DNA of 64,000 nt from Bifidobacterium moraviense (GCF_012932365.1 NZ_JAAIIH010000013.1:18941-82940); one strand, 5' to 3'; numbered from the stretch's first letter, positions 45,520 through 54,586 are shown. Translations and numbers: made by a program. The notes: generated from the sequence alone by a model not told the origin.

Positions 45520-45950
45520 CGGTAAGGGTGCGGCGGGGCCGTTGATGTGCGATTGTGCCAATTGTGGGCATGGTCGCGTCTCCCGTTGGCAAGCGAAGGC
45601 GGTGGTTTCTGTGATCGTCCTTGGGATTCCGGGGATCCGTCGGAAACCTTCGCCTTCGTTTGCTTGGGGGAGGGCGATGCGGTCCGTCGCACACGTGGTT
45701 CGGCTCCGATAAGGGGTCGACGGGGCCGTTGTCGTGCGATTGTGCCAATTGTGGGCATGGTCGCGTCTTCCGTTGGCAAGCGAAGGCGGGGGTTTCTCCT
45801 GACGTCCTTGGAATTCCGGGGATCCGTGGAAAACCTTCGCCTTCGTTTGCTCGAGGAGGGGCGATGCGGTCCGTCGCGCACGTGGTTCGGTTCCGATAAG
45901 GGCTCGGCGGGGCCGTTGCTGTGCGATGCCGCCAATTGTGGGCAGATTCG
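45520..45950. repeat. 187-bp tandem repeat with embedded hairpins
   Basis: GTGCGAT starts at 45547, 45734 and 45921, exactly 187 bp apart each time, within longer matching stretches (for example CCAATTGTGGGCATGGTCGC in units 1 and 2). Units 1 and 2 each contain AAGCGAAGGCGG facing an inverted CTTCGCCTTCG, the same hairpin family as at 41.0 kb. Unit 3 is partial. Confidence 0.85.
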
Positions 45951-46023
45951 CGCATTCCTTGTCCGAGGAAGAGGAGGTGCCCGCCGCGCCACGCCCGGAG
46001 CAATCGTTCGACGCTCCGGATTG

Positions 46024-46041
46024 TGCAAACACCGGCAACGG
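46024..46041. promoter_or_regulatory. Shared 18-bp motif before the permease
   Basis: TGCAAACACCGGCAACGG has the two GCAA cores 10 bp apart. It is the only copy in front of the 46-51-kb module. Confidence 0.55.
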
Positions 46042-46064
46042 TGCTAGCATGCCAATCATTCAAC

Positions 46065-46094
46065 TGGCATGTCAGTGGGAACGTTGATATGCCA
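46065..46094. promoter_or_regulatory. Paired TGRYATGCCA sites, GntR-type
   Basis: TGGCATGTCA at 46065-46074 and TGATATGCCA at 46085-46094 are inverted copies of TGAYATGCCA, 20 bp apart. They resemble FCD/GntR operators, and a GntR regulator ends this module at 51.2 kb. A hairpin (CGGAACCG, CGGTTCCG) follows at 46099-46122 in the leader. Confidence 0.5.
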
Positions 46095-46172
46095 GCTGCG
46101 GAACCGTAACGATGCGGTTCCGAGGTGTCCGGCAGAGTTGCCGGCCTGAACAACGGAAAGAGAGATCCGCGC

Positions 46173-47576
46173 ATGTCTGTTGAGATAATCATCGGCATAA
46201 TCCTGATCCTGACCTTCGCGGGCATGGTCTGGTACTGCGTCAAGGGCCATAACCTGATGGTCGGCTTCTTCATCATCGCCACCCTGTGGATGGTGCTCGC
46301 CATGATCGGCAACGCCATAACGCCCAACCCCAAGATGGACGGGCAGAACTGGCTCGAAGTCTTCCAATACGTGTACCAAGCCGGCCCTGAGGGCTATGCC
46401 AAGTCCATCCTCGTCAACGTGTTCTTCGGCGCCTTCTTCGGCCGAGTCCTGATGGACACCGGCATCGCGGCCACCCTCATCCGCAAGGTCGTGGAGCTCG
46501 GCGGCGATCGTCCGCGCATCACGATGACCCTGCTGTGCATCGTTACCATGCTCATCTTCACCTCGATGACCGGCATCGGCCCGGTGATCTCCATCGCCGT
46601 GATCGTGCTGCCGATCATGCAGGCATTGGGCATCCCCGCCGCCGTCGCGCTGTTCTCGTTCATGGGTTCGATCATGGCCGGCATCTGCGCCAACGTCACC
46701 AACTTCAAGCAGTACCAGGGCATCCTGGGCGGCATGGACGCCCGCTTCCTCAACGAGTACGACTACACCAAGTACTTCCCGTTCGCCTGCATCATGGCCG
46801 GCGTGGCCCTGGTGACCGTGCTCGTCGTCTCCTTCATCGCCCTGCGCGGCAAGAAGTCCACCCGCTCCTGGGCCGCCCAGGCCCCGGCCTCCGCTCAGGA
46901 GAACGCTCCGTGGTACTCCTGGCTGTCCGTGATCCTGCCGGTGCTCATCATCGTCCTCATCAAGGTCACCGAGGTCGATCCCAAGACCGGCAAGGAGACC
47001 ACCACCACGTTCCCGGTCATCCTCGCCTTCATCGTCGCGGCCCTGTACGCGCTCCTGACCACCGGCCACCTGTTCAAGGGCGGCTTCACCGAGGTCTGCC
47101 GCCGACTGGCCAAGGAGTTCGCCGACGGCTCCGTCGACGTCGCCCCGATGATCGGCTTCCTCCTCACGCTGTCCATGTTCAACAACGCGGCCATCTACGC
47201 GGCCCCGTACTTCGAGGCCATCGTGGGCAACGCCATCCCGCACAACGCGTTCATGATCTGCCTGATCTTCGCGATCATCGTCCCGCTCGGCTTCTTCCGT
47301 GGCCCGACCAACCTGGTCGGCTCCGGTACCGCCGTCGCGGCCCTGGTGCTCTCCGTCTTCCAGTGGCCGGTGGCCTTCATGTACCCGGTGCTCGCCACCG
47401 CGACGATCGTCCCGCAGCACCTCGATATCACCCAGTCCTGGGTGGCTTGGGGTCTCGGCTACTCGAAGGTCAGCTCTCGTGACTTCATGAAGATGTCCAT
47501 CCCGACCGGCTGGATCGCGGGCGCCATCCTCATGTTCGTCGCCTTCGCGATGTACGGCGGCCTCGTCGGCGCCTGA
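46173..47576 (+). CDS. Ion-transporter-superfamily organic-acid permease
   Basis: A 467-residue membrane protein with about eleven transmembrane helices, of the GntP/DcuC/CitMHS-like ion-transporter group. Conserved-looking loops are GGDRPRITMTLLCI, SMTGIGPVISIAVIVLPI and FFRGPTNLVGSGTAVAALVL, the last typical of the second re-entrant hairpin. The start is ATG 46173 (GAAAGAGA upstream). It is followed by a hydantoinase-like gene and, further on, a GntR regulator. The substrate is unknown; a carboxylated compound is likely. The promoter has both the shared 18-bp motif and GntR-type sites. Confidence 0.75.
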   Translation: MSVEIIIGIILILTFAGMVWYCVKGHNLMVGFFIIATLWMVLAMIGNAITPNPKMDGQNWLEVFQYVYQAGPEGYAKSILVNVFFGAFFGRVLMDTGIAATLIRKVVELGGDRPRITMTLLCIVTMLIFTSMTGIGPVISIAVIVLPIMQALGIPAAVALFSFMGSIMAGICANVTNFKQYQGILGGMDARFLNEYDYTKYFPFACIMAGVALVTVLVVSFIALRGKKSTRSWAAQAPASAQENAPWYSWLSVILPVLIIVLIKVTEVDPKTGKETTTTFPVILAFIVAALYALLTTGHLFKGGFTEVCRRLAKEFADGSVDVAPMIGFLLTLSMFNNAAIYAAPYFEAIVGNAIPHNAFMICLIFAIIVPLGFFRGPTNLVGSGTAVAALVLSVFQWPVAFMYPVLATATIVPQHLDITQSWVAWGLGYSKVSSRDFMKMSIPTGWIAGAILMFVAFAMYGGLVGA

Positions 47577-47594
47577 TCCGGCCCGACGCAGGAC

Positions 47595-47610
47595 GTCTGA
47601 ACGTTCAGAC
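47595..47610. promoter_or_regulatory. 16-bp perfect palindrome
   Basis: GTCTGAACGTTCAGAC is self-complementary with no loop, so it is more likely a protein-binding site than a hairpin. It lies between the permease and the hydantoinase-like gene. Confidence 0.5.
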
Positions 47611-47632
47611 CTGACCTGAACCTATCCCAAAC

Positions 47633-47674
47633 ACGGGGAGTCCCGCGGCCCTCGCGGCAGGCGGGGCTCCCCGT
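47633..47674 (+). terminator. Hairpin after the permease gene
   Basis: ACGGGGAGTCCCGC at 47633-47646 pairs with GCGGGGCTCCCCGT at 47661-47674 with one mismatch, followed by CCCTTG. Confidence 0.55.
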
Positions 47675-47800
47675 CCCTTGTCCGGCACAGGTTCCGGACG
47701 CCCCCTCCCGCTCAGTTTTCCCGACAACCTTCCCATACCGTTCATCGGTTCATCGGTTTCCCCTATTTCCCTCCCCTCACGCAAAGCAGGTGCAACACAT

Positions 47801-49951
47801 ATGTCTCGAGCAGTACGAATGGGCATCGACGTCGGCGGCACCCACACCAAGGCCGTCGCCATCGACAACGCCACCCATGAGATCATCGGCAAGTCCAGCG
47901 TCAAGACCACGCACGACGACCCCCGCGGCGTCGCGGCCGGCGTCGTCAAGAGCTTCCAGAACTGCCTCAAGGAGCACAACATCTCCCCGGACGACGTGAT
48001 CTTCGTCGCCCACTCCACCACGCAGGCCACCAACGCGCTGATCGAGGGCGACGTGGCCAAGGTGGGCGTGCTCGGCATGGCCAAGGGCGGCTTCGAGGCG
48101 TTCCTGGCCAAGCGCCAGACCAAGCTGAGCGACATCGAGGTCGCCGAAGGCAAGAAGATCCAGATCTTCAACGCGTTCCTCACCACCAAGCACCTCACCA
48201 AGGACGCCGTCTCGGGCGCCATCGACGAGCTGATCCGTCAGGGCGCCGAGGTGATCGTGGCCTCCATGGCGTTCGGCGTGGACGACGCCGGCCCCGAGCA
48301 GCTCGTGCAGGAGGTGTGCGCGGAGAAGAAGGTCCCCGTCACCATGGCCTCCGACATCACCAAGCTGTACGGCCTGACGCGCCGCACCCGCACCGCGGCC
48401 ATCAACGCGTCCATCCTGCCCAAGATGCTCAACACCGCCAACTCCACCGAGCAGTCGGTGCGCGAGTCCGGCGTGAACGTGCCGCTCATGATCATGCGCG
48501 GCGACGGCGGCGTCATGGAGATCAACGAGATGAAGAAGCGCCCGGTGCTCACCATGCTCTCCGGCCCGGCCGCCTCCGTGATGGGCTCGCTCATGTACCT
48601 GCGCGCCTCCAACGGCGTGTACTTCGAGGTGGGCGGCACCACCACGAACATCGGCGTCATCAAGAACGGCCGTCCGGCCATCGACTACTCGATCGTGGGC
48701 AAGTACCCCACGTTCATCTCCTCGCTCGACGTGCGCGTCCTCGGCTGCGCGGGCGGTTCCATGGTGCGCGCCAACAAGCAGGGCGTCATCGACGTGGGCC
48801 CCCGTTCCGCGCACATCGCCGGCCTCGAGTACGCGGTGTTCTACCCCAAGGACGAGATCGTGGACCCGCAGGTGGAGTTCTTCTCCCCGAAGCCCGGCGA
48901 CCCGGCCGACTACGTGGCGGTGCGTCTGGCCAACGGCAAGCGCATCACCATCACCAACTCCTGCGCCGCCAACGTGCTGGGCCTGGTCAAGCCCGAGTAC
49001 TTCTCCTACGGCGACGCCGAGGCCGCCAAGCTCGCCATGAAGGCGCTGGCCGACTACTGCGGCACCACCGTGGAGGACATCGCCACGCAGATCATGGAGC
49101 GCTCCTACGCCAAGATCGAGCCGGTGATCCTGGACCTGGCCGAGAAGTACAAGCTCGAGAAGGACCAGATCTCGCTGGTGGGCGTCGGCGGCGGCGCCGC
49201 GTCGCTCATCGTGTACTTCGCGGACAAGATGGGCGTCAAGTACTCGATCCCGGACAACGCCGAGGTCATCTCGTCCATCGGCGTGGCCCTGGCCATGGTG
49301 CGCGACGTGGTGGAGCGCATCATCCCCAACCCCACGCAGGACGACATCCGCGCCATCAAGAACGAGGCGATCGACAAGGCCATCGAGTCGGGCGCCACCG
49401 CGGACAGCGTCGAGGTGCACATCGAGATCGACCCGCAGACCTCCAAGGTCACGGCCATCGCCACCGGTTCCACCGAGGTGAAGACCGCCGGCGACCATCT
49501 CAAGGAGTTCACCGCCGCCGAGGCGCAGGAGCTCGCCGCCGAGGACATGCGCCTCAAGGATCCGAAGCAGGCCGTGCTGGTGGAGCAGTCCGACCACTTC
49601 TTCGTCTACGGCACGAGCACCGAGGTCGCGTCCGCCAAGGCCGGCCCGATGCGCATCATCGACAAGAAGGGCTTCATCAAGGTCCAGCGCGCCCGCGCCC
49701 TGGCCCTGAAGACCACGGCGGCCCACTTCGAGGAGGCCGTGGCCAAGCTCTGGGACGAGATGGCGGTCTACCAGTCCGAGGTCATCATCCGCCCGGACTA
49801 CTACCTGTGCATCGGCCCGCGCGTGATGGACTTCTCGAACCCGGACTACGAGCAGCTGCTCCTGCTCATGAACCTCGAGGTCTCCACGCTCGATCCGGAC
49901 ACCGAGATCCTGATCGTCGCCGGCAACATCCGCCAGGACGGCTTCGAGTAA
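47801..49951 (+). CDS. Hydantoinase/oxoprolinase family protein
   Basis: A 716-residue protein with the ASKHA-like N-terminal fold (GIDVGGTHTKAVAID), a central hydantoinase A domain (MRGDGGVMEINEMKKRPVL, LSGPAASVMG, EVGGTTTNIGV) and the C-terminal glycine-rich SLVGVGGGAASL region. Such enzymes hydrolyse 5-membered cyclic amides with ATP, but many family members have unknown substrates. No B subunit lies nearby, unusual for hydantoinases, which are often A/B pairs. ATG 47801 has only a weak CAGG. It probably processes what the upstream permease imports. Confidence 0.8.
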   Translation: MSRAVRMGIDVGGTHTKAVAIDNATHEIIGKSSVKTTHDDPRGVAAGVVKSFQNCLKEHNISPDDVIFVAHSTTQATNALIEGDVAKVGVLGMAKGGFEAFLAKRQTKLSDIEVAEGKKIQIFNAFLTTKHLTKDAVSGAIDELIRQGAEVIVASMAFGVDDAGPEQLVQEVCAEKKVPVTMASDITKLYGLTRRTRTAAINASILPKMLNTANSTEQSVRESGVNVPLMIMRGDGGVMEINEMKKRPVLTMLSGPAASVMGSLMYLRASNGVYFEVGGTTTNIGVIKNGRPAIDYSIVGKYPTFISSLDVRVLGCAGGSMVRANKQGVIDVGPRSAHIAGLEYAVFYPKDEIVDPQVEFFSPKPGDPADYVAVRLANGKRITITNSCAANVLGLVKPEYFSYGDAEAAKLAMKALADYCGTTVEDIATQIMERSYAKIEPVILDLAEKYKLEKDQISLVGVGGGAASLIVYFADKMGVKYSIPDNAEVISSIGVALAMVRDVVERIIPNPTQDDIRAIKNEAIDKAIESGATADSVEVHIEIDPQTSKVTAIATGSTEVKTAGDHLKEFTAAEAQELAAEDMRLKDPKQAVLVEQSDHFFVYGTSTEVASAKAGPMRIIDKKGFIKVQRARALALKTTAAHFEEAVAKLWDEMAVYQSEVIIRPDYYLCIGPRVMDFSNPDYEQLLLLMNLEVSTLDPDTEILIVAGNIRQDGFE

Positions 49952-49966
49952 AGCCGGTCCCTGCCG

Positions 49967-50000
49967 CGTCGGGACGATATCGGCGAGTATCGTCCCGACG
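49967..50000 (+). terminator. Hairpin after the hydantoinase-like gene
   Basis: CGTCGGGACGATA at 49967-49979 pairs perfectly with TATCGTCCCGACG at 49988-50000 around 8 bases. No U-run follows. Confidence 0.6.
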
Positions 50001-50081
50001 TAGGGCACGGTCCCCGCGGACCCGTCGCGTCCTTTGCGGACGCGACGTCCGCATCTCACGCAACGCAGAAGGAGCACCGCA

Positions 50082-51062
50082 ATGGGCATCTTGAAATCCG
50101 ACGGCACCGGTCGTCGACTCGACGGCGATCTGGGCGACGGCGACCGCGCGTTCGACGGCACGGTCGGCGACGAGGAGATCCGGGATGCCCTGCACGGCGC
50201 GATCGACAAGTTCTTCGACCGCATCTCCGGCAAGAGCAAGGCCGACGGTGCCGAGGCGTCGCTGGACGGCGGCGTCTCCGGCTCCGCGGCCGGTGCGGCG
50301 TCCTCGCCCGCCGCACTTGACCTGCCCGCCATGATGCGCCGCCTCGCCGAAGTGGGCGAACCCGCGTGGGGGCGCTACATCCTGGCGAACGACATGCTGC
50401 GCGACAAGATCGACGCCGCCGAGGGCGACGAGATGGCCGCCAGGGCCGCCGAATGCGGCCGCGAATGGGCGGCACGCGCACGCGAACGCTACGGCACGAA
50501 CCGCCCCGGCGAGATCGCCGCGAAGCTCGGCATCGCCGTGGCGGACAACCCGGCGCCCGTCTCCGGCAGGCGCGCGCTGTTCGCCCAGTACCTGCCGGGC
50601 TCCGGGGACGACGCCCGCATCGAGGTGCTGGCCGACCCGCTCAACCGCTACGGCACGTTGCGCGAACGCCTGATCGCGCAGGCGTCCGGTGCCGAGGGCA
50701 GTGACGGCGGCAACGGCGGCAACGACAGCGCCGCCGATGGGGTCGCCGATCTGGAGCATCTGCTGCCCACCGTGGCGCGCGTGCGCACGCTGCTGCTCGC
50801 CCACGAGCTGTTCCACGCCATCGAGGACCGCAACGAGGCGGACATCTACACCCGCACGGCCACCATCAGGCTGTGGAAGGTGTTCGGCAAGGAGAACCGC
50901 TCCACGGTGCGCGGTCTGGGGGAGATCGGCGCGGGGGCGTTCGCCCGCGAGCTGGTCGGCGCTCCGTTCTGTCCGTTCGCTCTGGACGTGCTGCTCATGT
51001 GGGCGTACGCTCCGGACAACGCGCGGGCCCTGTATCGTCAGGTGCTGCGCTTCGACGAGTGA
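50082..51062 (+). CDS. Unknown protein with an HExxH zincin-like motif
   Basis: A 326-residue protein I cannot place in a family. It has an acidic N-terminal region (1-60), a low-complexity segment (ASGAEGSDGGNGGND, about 201-215) and a single metal-protease-like site, H241-E242-L-F-H245 in LLAHELFHAIEDRNE. GEIGAGAFARELVG follows about 35 residues later and could supply the third ligand. No signal peptide or membrane helix is present, so it would be cytoplasmic. GAAGGAG supports the start. Its place between a hydantoinase-like enzyme and a GntR regulator suggests it belongs to that module. Confidence 0.6.
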   Translation: MGILKSDGTGRRLDGDLGDGDRAFDGTVGDEEIRDALHGAIDKFFDRISGKSKADGAEASLDGGVSGSAAGAASSPAALDLPAMMRRLAEVGEPAWGRYILANDMLRDKIDAAEGDEMAARAAECGREWAARARERYGTNRPGEIAAKLGIAVADNPAPVSGRRALFAQYLPGSGDDARIEVLADPLNRYGTLRERLIAQASGAEGSDGGNGGNDSAADGVADLEHLLPTVARVRTLLLAHELFHAIEDRNEADIYTRTATIRLWKVFGKENRSTVRGLGEIGAGAFARELVGAPFCPFALDVLLMWAYAPDNARALYRQVLRFDE

Positions 51063-51188
51063 CGGCCGGGCCGTCCGGTCGCCCCACCTCCGCATCGCCG
51101 CGGAACAGCACATCACACGTTGTTCGTTTCCTCATGCTACGGTTGCACCGCCGCGGCATGGGGTCCACGGCAAGGAAGGAGGGACGCG

Positions 51189-51854
51189 ATGGCCAACACC
51201 AAGCTGAGCGACCGGCTCTACGAGCGCATCAAGCAGGACATCCTGTTCCTCAGGCTCGAACCCGGCGAGGCCGTGAGCATGCAGAAGCTCTCGGACATGT
51301 ACGGCGGCTCACGCACCCCCGTGCGCGAGGCCGTGGTGCGCCTGGAGCAGGAGGGGCTGCTCATCGTGCACCCGCAGTCCAAGACCGAGGTGAGCCCCAT
51401 CTCCGTGTCTCGCGTGGAGCAGGAGCGCTTCGTACGCACCGCGCTGGAGGACGCCGCCGTGGACGACTTCATCCGCAAGTGCAACCAGCTCGCCGTGGAC
51501 ACCATGGACCACATCAACCACATCTTCGCGCGCGCGATCGAGCGCGAGGACTACAAGAGCATGTTCGACGTGGACAACCGCTTCCACCGCCTCATCTTCG
51601 AGGTGGCCGGCCGCATGCTCGCCTACGACCTGTCCTCCTCCGCCAGCTCGCACGACATGCGCATGCGCTATCTGGGCCTCGCCATGGGCCATCAGGGCCC
51701 GAACGTGCTGGCCGAGCACCGCGCCATCGCCGAGGCCGCGCGCGACCTGGACGGCGAACGCATGCGCCTGCTGCTGCGCGAGCATCTGGGCTACTGGTCC
51801 CGCGCGCTCGGCACGCTGCGCGCCGCCTGCCCCGACGGCTACTTCGTCGACTGA
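51189..51854 (+). CDS. GntR-family transcriptional regulator, FCD type
   Basis: A 221-residue regulator with a winged helix (MQKLSDMYGGSRTPVREAVV, EQEGLLIVHPQSKTEVSPIS) and a helical FCD domain (DNRFHRLIFEVAGR, EHRAIAEAARDLDGE, a typical metal-binding histidine pattern). AAGGAGGGA precedes ATG 51189. It is the last gene of the permease/hydantoinase module and the likely binder of the TGAYATGCCA pair at 46.07 kb. The response-regulator gene begins 8 bp after its stop. Confidence 0.9.
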   Translation: MANTKLSDRLYERIKQDILFLRLEPGEAVSMQKLSDMYGGSRTPVREAVVRLEQEGLLIVHPQSKTEVSPISVSRVEQERFVRTALEDAAVDDFIRKCNQLAVDTMDHINHIFARAIEREDYKSMFDVDNRFHRLIFEVAGRMLAYDLSSSASSHDMRMRYLGLAMGHQGPNVLAEHRAIAEAARDLDGERMRLLLREHLGYWSRALGTLRAACPDGYFVD

Positions 51855-51862
51855 GCGCGACG

Positions 51863-52564
51863 ATGGCGGCGACGATGGCGGCGACAACGGCAGGGGCGGC
51901 GGCACAGCACGTGAGGCTCGGCATCGTGGACAACGACCGTCTGGTGCTGCAGGCGCTCGCCGGAGGCCTGACCCGTGCGCTCGGCGGTGGGTTCGCGGTG
52001 CTGTGGGCCGTGCCCGAGGGACTCGAGGCGCTGGATCGCTGCTCGCGTGAGGGGAGCGCGCCCGACCTGCTGCTCGTGGACGTCTCGATGGAGGACATCA
52101 GCGGCATCCGCGTCTGCCGTGCGATCCGGCATGACGATCCGCGCATGCTGCTGCTCGCGATGACGTCGTTCACGCTGGAATCGTATGCGCCGCAGGTCGC
52201 CGCGGCCGGGGCGCAGGGCATCGTGGCCAAGGACGACGTGCACGGCATCGCGCGGGCGGTGCGCGCGGTGGCGGACGGCGGCCTGTGGAACGCGGAGCTG
52301 GTGCGCGGTGCCGATGTGCCGTTCGCGTCGCCCGGCGAGGCCTACCTGCGTCTGCGCGCGGAGAGGAATCATGAACTTTCGGTGCGCGAGACGCAGATCG
52401 TCGACCGATGCGCCCGCGGCTGGCCCTATGCCCGCACCGCGCTGGCGCTCGGCATCGGCGAGGCGACCGTGCGCACCTACGTGGAGCGCGCCTGCCGCAA
52501 GCTCGGCGCCGCCAACCGCCAGCAGCTCATCGCCCTGTGGCTCGACGAGAGACGTCGGGAGTAG
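51863..52564 (+). CDS. LuxR/NarL-family response regulator
   Basis: A 233-residue two-component regulator. The receiver has the acidic pair D23/D25, the phosphoacceptor D73 in LLVDVSMEDISG, a threonine in AMTSF and a lysine in VAKDD. The C-terminal LuxR HTH is in LSVRETQIVDRCARGW and ATVRTYVERACRKLGAANR. The start is unsure: no clear ribosome binding site, with candidates at 51863, 51875 and a GTG at 51911. Its partner kinase is probably the one at 53.15 kb. The 3' end overlaps the antisense membrane gene by 38 bases. Confidence 0.85.
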   Translation: MAATMAATTAGAAAQHVRLGIVDNDRLVLQALAGGLTRALGGGFAVLWAVPEGLEALDRCSREGSAPDLLLVDVSMEDISGIRVCRAIRHDDPRMLLLAMTSFTLESYAPQVAAAGAQGIVAKDDVHGIARAVRAVADGGLWNAELVRGADVPFASPGEAYLRLRAERNHELSVRETQIVDRCARGWPYARTALALGIGEATVRTYVERACRKLGAANRQQLIALWLDERRRE

Positions 52565-52946
52565 CGGCGTCAGTTGCGTTGGTCATGTCGTCGTCACGGC
52601 GACAGAACAGCATCAGCGGCACGTCGGTGTACTTCAGCAGGAGCAGGCAGATCATCCACATGATGAAGAGGACCGTCGATATGATGTCCAGCGGTTTCCA
52701 AGCGATGACGATGTCGGTGACCATCACCGTCACGCAGACTCCGAGCAACAGGAAGTAGTCCTTGATCGTCCGTCTGATCTTCGCCGGGTCGAATCGGCCC
52801 CGTTCCTCGACGGTCATCGCCGTATAGGCCCGGAGCAGCGGCAGGAAGTGATCGGGATCTCGATCCACCGATGCATACCAGAATGCGATCATGCCGAGCA
52901 GGAGGCCGTATACGAGAACGATGTTGACATAGAAAGTCGGATACAT
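52527..52946 (-). CDS. Small membrane protein (DUF3784-like) between regulator and kinase
   Basis: A 139-residue protein with an N-terminal helix (FYVNIVLVYGLLLGMIAFWY), a cytoplasmic loop and two further helices (DYFLLLGVCVTVMVTDIVI, STVLFIMWMICLLLL). A weak AAAGG precedes the minus-strand ATG. It lies antisense between the response regulator and the kinase, and its 3' end overlaps the former. It may be the regulated output of the two-component system. Family assignment is tentative. Confidence 0.65.
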   Translation of the reverse strand: MYPTFYVNIVLVYGLLLGMIAFWYASVDRDPDHFLPLLRAYTAMTVEERGRFDPAKIRRTIKDYFLLLGVCVTVMVTDIVIAWKPLDIISTVLFIMWMICLLLLKYTDVPLMLFCRRDDDMTNATDAATPDVSRRATGR

Positions 52947-53150
52947 GATGGATGCCTTTCACGGTCGTTCTCTTGATGACAGGGGAATATGGAGGAATGA
53001 AGGAGTTCCTTGGCCTGCGGGAAGCGACGCCGCCTCCGGAACCAGCATGCGGCATGCGCCGGGAGATTGCAATCAGGTGTCCCCGTTTCCGTGGACGGCA
53101 CGTTGCGGAACGCGGGACAACGCGGCGATGATGGGACGGGAGGAGGGATG

Positions 53151-54401
53151 ATGCCGGAGAAACGGGCGGGCGGACGGACGGGCATGGCGACGGATGCGCG
53201 CAGACGCACGACCGTCGAGCCGTGGCGTTCGCTGACGGCGTTTGCCGTCATGCTCGACTTTGTGCTCGCCTTCAAGGTCGAAGGCGTGGGGACATGGGCG
53301 TTGGCCGTGACGTTGGTGCTGCACTGGTGCTGCATGGGCGTGATGCCGTTCGCGCCGCGTCTGGGCGGATGGCTGACCGTCGCGGGATTCGCGGTCGTCG
53401 CCGTGGCGTGCCCTGCGATGCTGCCGATGCTGTGCGCGGGCACGTGCGTGGCGCTCGCGGTGATGGCACAGCGGTCGGGCCGACTGTTGGAGCTGTGCGC
53501 GGCGCTGATCGCGTCGTACGGCGGCGTGCTGCTGGGGCGGACGCTCGCGGACGGGGCGGATGCCGGTATCGCGCCGGCGGACATGCTGATGATCGTCTGT
53601 GCTACGGCGAGTATGGGTGTCTCCCTGCTGTTCCGGTGGCGGCGGGAGTCCGTGCGCGAGACCGAGAATCGGGTGCGACGCGAGGGGCTCGACCGCGACC
53701 GGCGCATCGCAGTGCAGATGCACGATGCTCTGACCAACGACATGTCGTACATTGCCGCGGTGGGGGAGCGCCATGCGGACACGGAGAGCGGCGAGGTTGC
53801 CGATGACGTTGTCAATGATGCGTCCGTCGGTGGCGACGTCGACGCGTGGCGTTCGGTGATCCGTCGTGCGCAGGCGTCGTCTCGCTCGATGCACGGCATC
53901 ATCCGCGCGCTCGCGCGGGAGGACGATACCGTGGCGGGCGATCATGCGTCGTCGGAGACGTCTTCGACGACGGAACTGACGACGCTGGCCGCTCTGCAGG
54001 AACGTGACCTTGCCGACGCGGGGTTCTCCGGATGCGTGAGCGTGCGCGATGACCGCGCGCTGCCGGATGTGCTGCCGCCGCAGGTCGATGACGAGGTGCG
54101 CTCGCTGCTGTTGGAGCTCGCCTCGAACGTCCGCCGGCATGCCGATCGCGGTTGCGAGTATCGAATCGTCGTGACGATCCGCCCCTCCGGCGTGGAGATC
54201 AGCCAGTCCGATGCCGTCGTCGTGGCCGATGCCCGTACCGTCCCCGCCTTGGCCGATGACCGCGGCGGCCTTGGGCTCGCTTGGCATGCCCGGCGCGTCA
54301 TCGCGCTCGGCGGTACGTTCGATCATTCCGCCGACGACGGACTGTGGGTGCTGTATGCCCGAATCCCGCTGGAGGAAAACACGCAGATTGGGCAGAACTG
54401 A
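53151..54401 (+). CDS. Histidine kinase of the NarL-partner type
   Basis: A 416-residue sensor kinase with about five or six N-terminal transmembrane helices (residues 26-160), a linker and a HisKA_3-like dimerisation helix with the phosphorylated H191 in VQMHDALTN. The ATPase domain has the N box in LELASNVRRHA and the G box in DDRGGLGLAW. AGGAGGG is immediately upstream; ATG 53151 is the better spaced of two adjacent starts. It has no extracellular sensor domain, so it probably senses a membrane signal or works with the small membrane protein. Confidence 0.82.
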   Translation: MPEKRAGGRTGMATDARRRTTVEPWRSLTAFAVMLDFVLAFKVEGVGTWALAVTLVLHWCCMGVMPFAPRLGGWLTVAGFAVVAVACPAMLPMLCAGTCVALAVMAQRSGRLLELCAALIASYGGVLLGRTLADGADAGIAPADMLMIVCATASMGVSLLFRWRRESVRETENRVRREGLDRDRRIAVQMHDALTNDMSYIAAVGERHADTESGEVADDVVNDASVGGDVDAWRSVIRRAQASSRSMHGIIRALAREDDTVAGDHASSETSSTTELTTLAALQERDLADAGFSGCVSVRDDRALPDVLPPQVDDEVRSLLLELASNVRRHADRGCEYRIVVTIRPSGVEISQSDAVVVADARTVPALADDRGGLGLAWHARRVIALGGTFDHSADDGLWVLYARIPLEENTQIGQN

Positions 54402-54493
54402 CCTCCTGGAGGCCTTCTGGAGGCTCCCCGGGGTCACATCTGCCAAATCTGCGCGCACGACCCGCAGAGTGTCCTAGATACTGGGATGCAGTT

Positions 54494-54510
54494 CCAAATT
54501 TGGCTATACT
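54494..54510 (+). promoter_or_regulatory. CCAAATTTGG palindrome and -10 before the SDR gene
   Basis: CCAAATTTGG at 54494-54503 is followed immediately by TATACT at 54505-54510, a good -10 box. The palindrome fills the promoter spacer, a repressor-like position. Confidence 0.5.
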
Positions 54511-54586
54511 GGTGCACGTATGAGCGCGTCGCCTAGGCGCGGCGTGCGGACCATCAGACAAAGCAGTCGAGAGGCAGGACACATCC

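Larger units (their letters stand above)
45490..46172. other. Repeat-rich interval before the 46.2-kb permease
   Basis: This 683-bp gap is mostly a 187-bp tandem repeat, followed by the permease control region with three regulatory motifs. The open frames across it change frame every repeat because 187 is not a multiple of three, so they are not genes. Confidence 0.6.

Noticed and set aside
45547..46047. A 166-residue protein encoded across the tandem repeats
   Set aside because: The 187-bp period is not divisible by three, so each repeat would be read in a different frame; no ribosome binding site.
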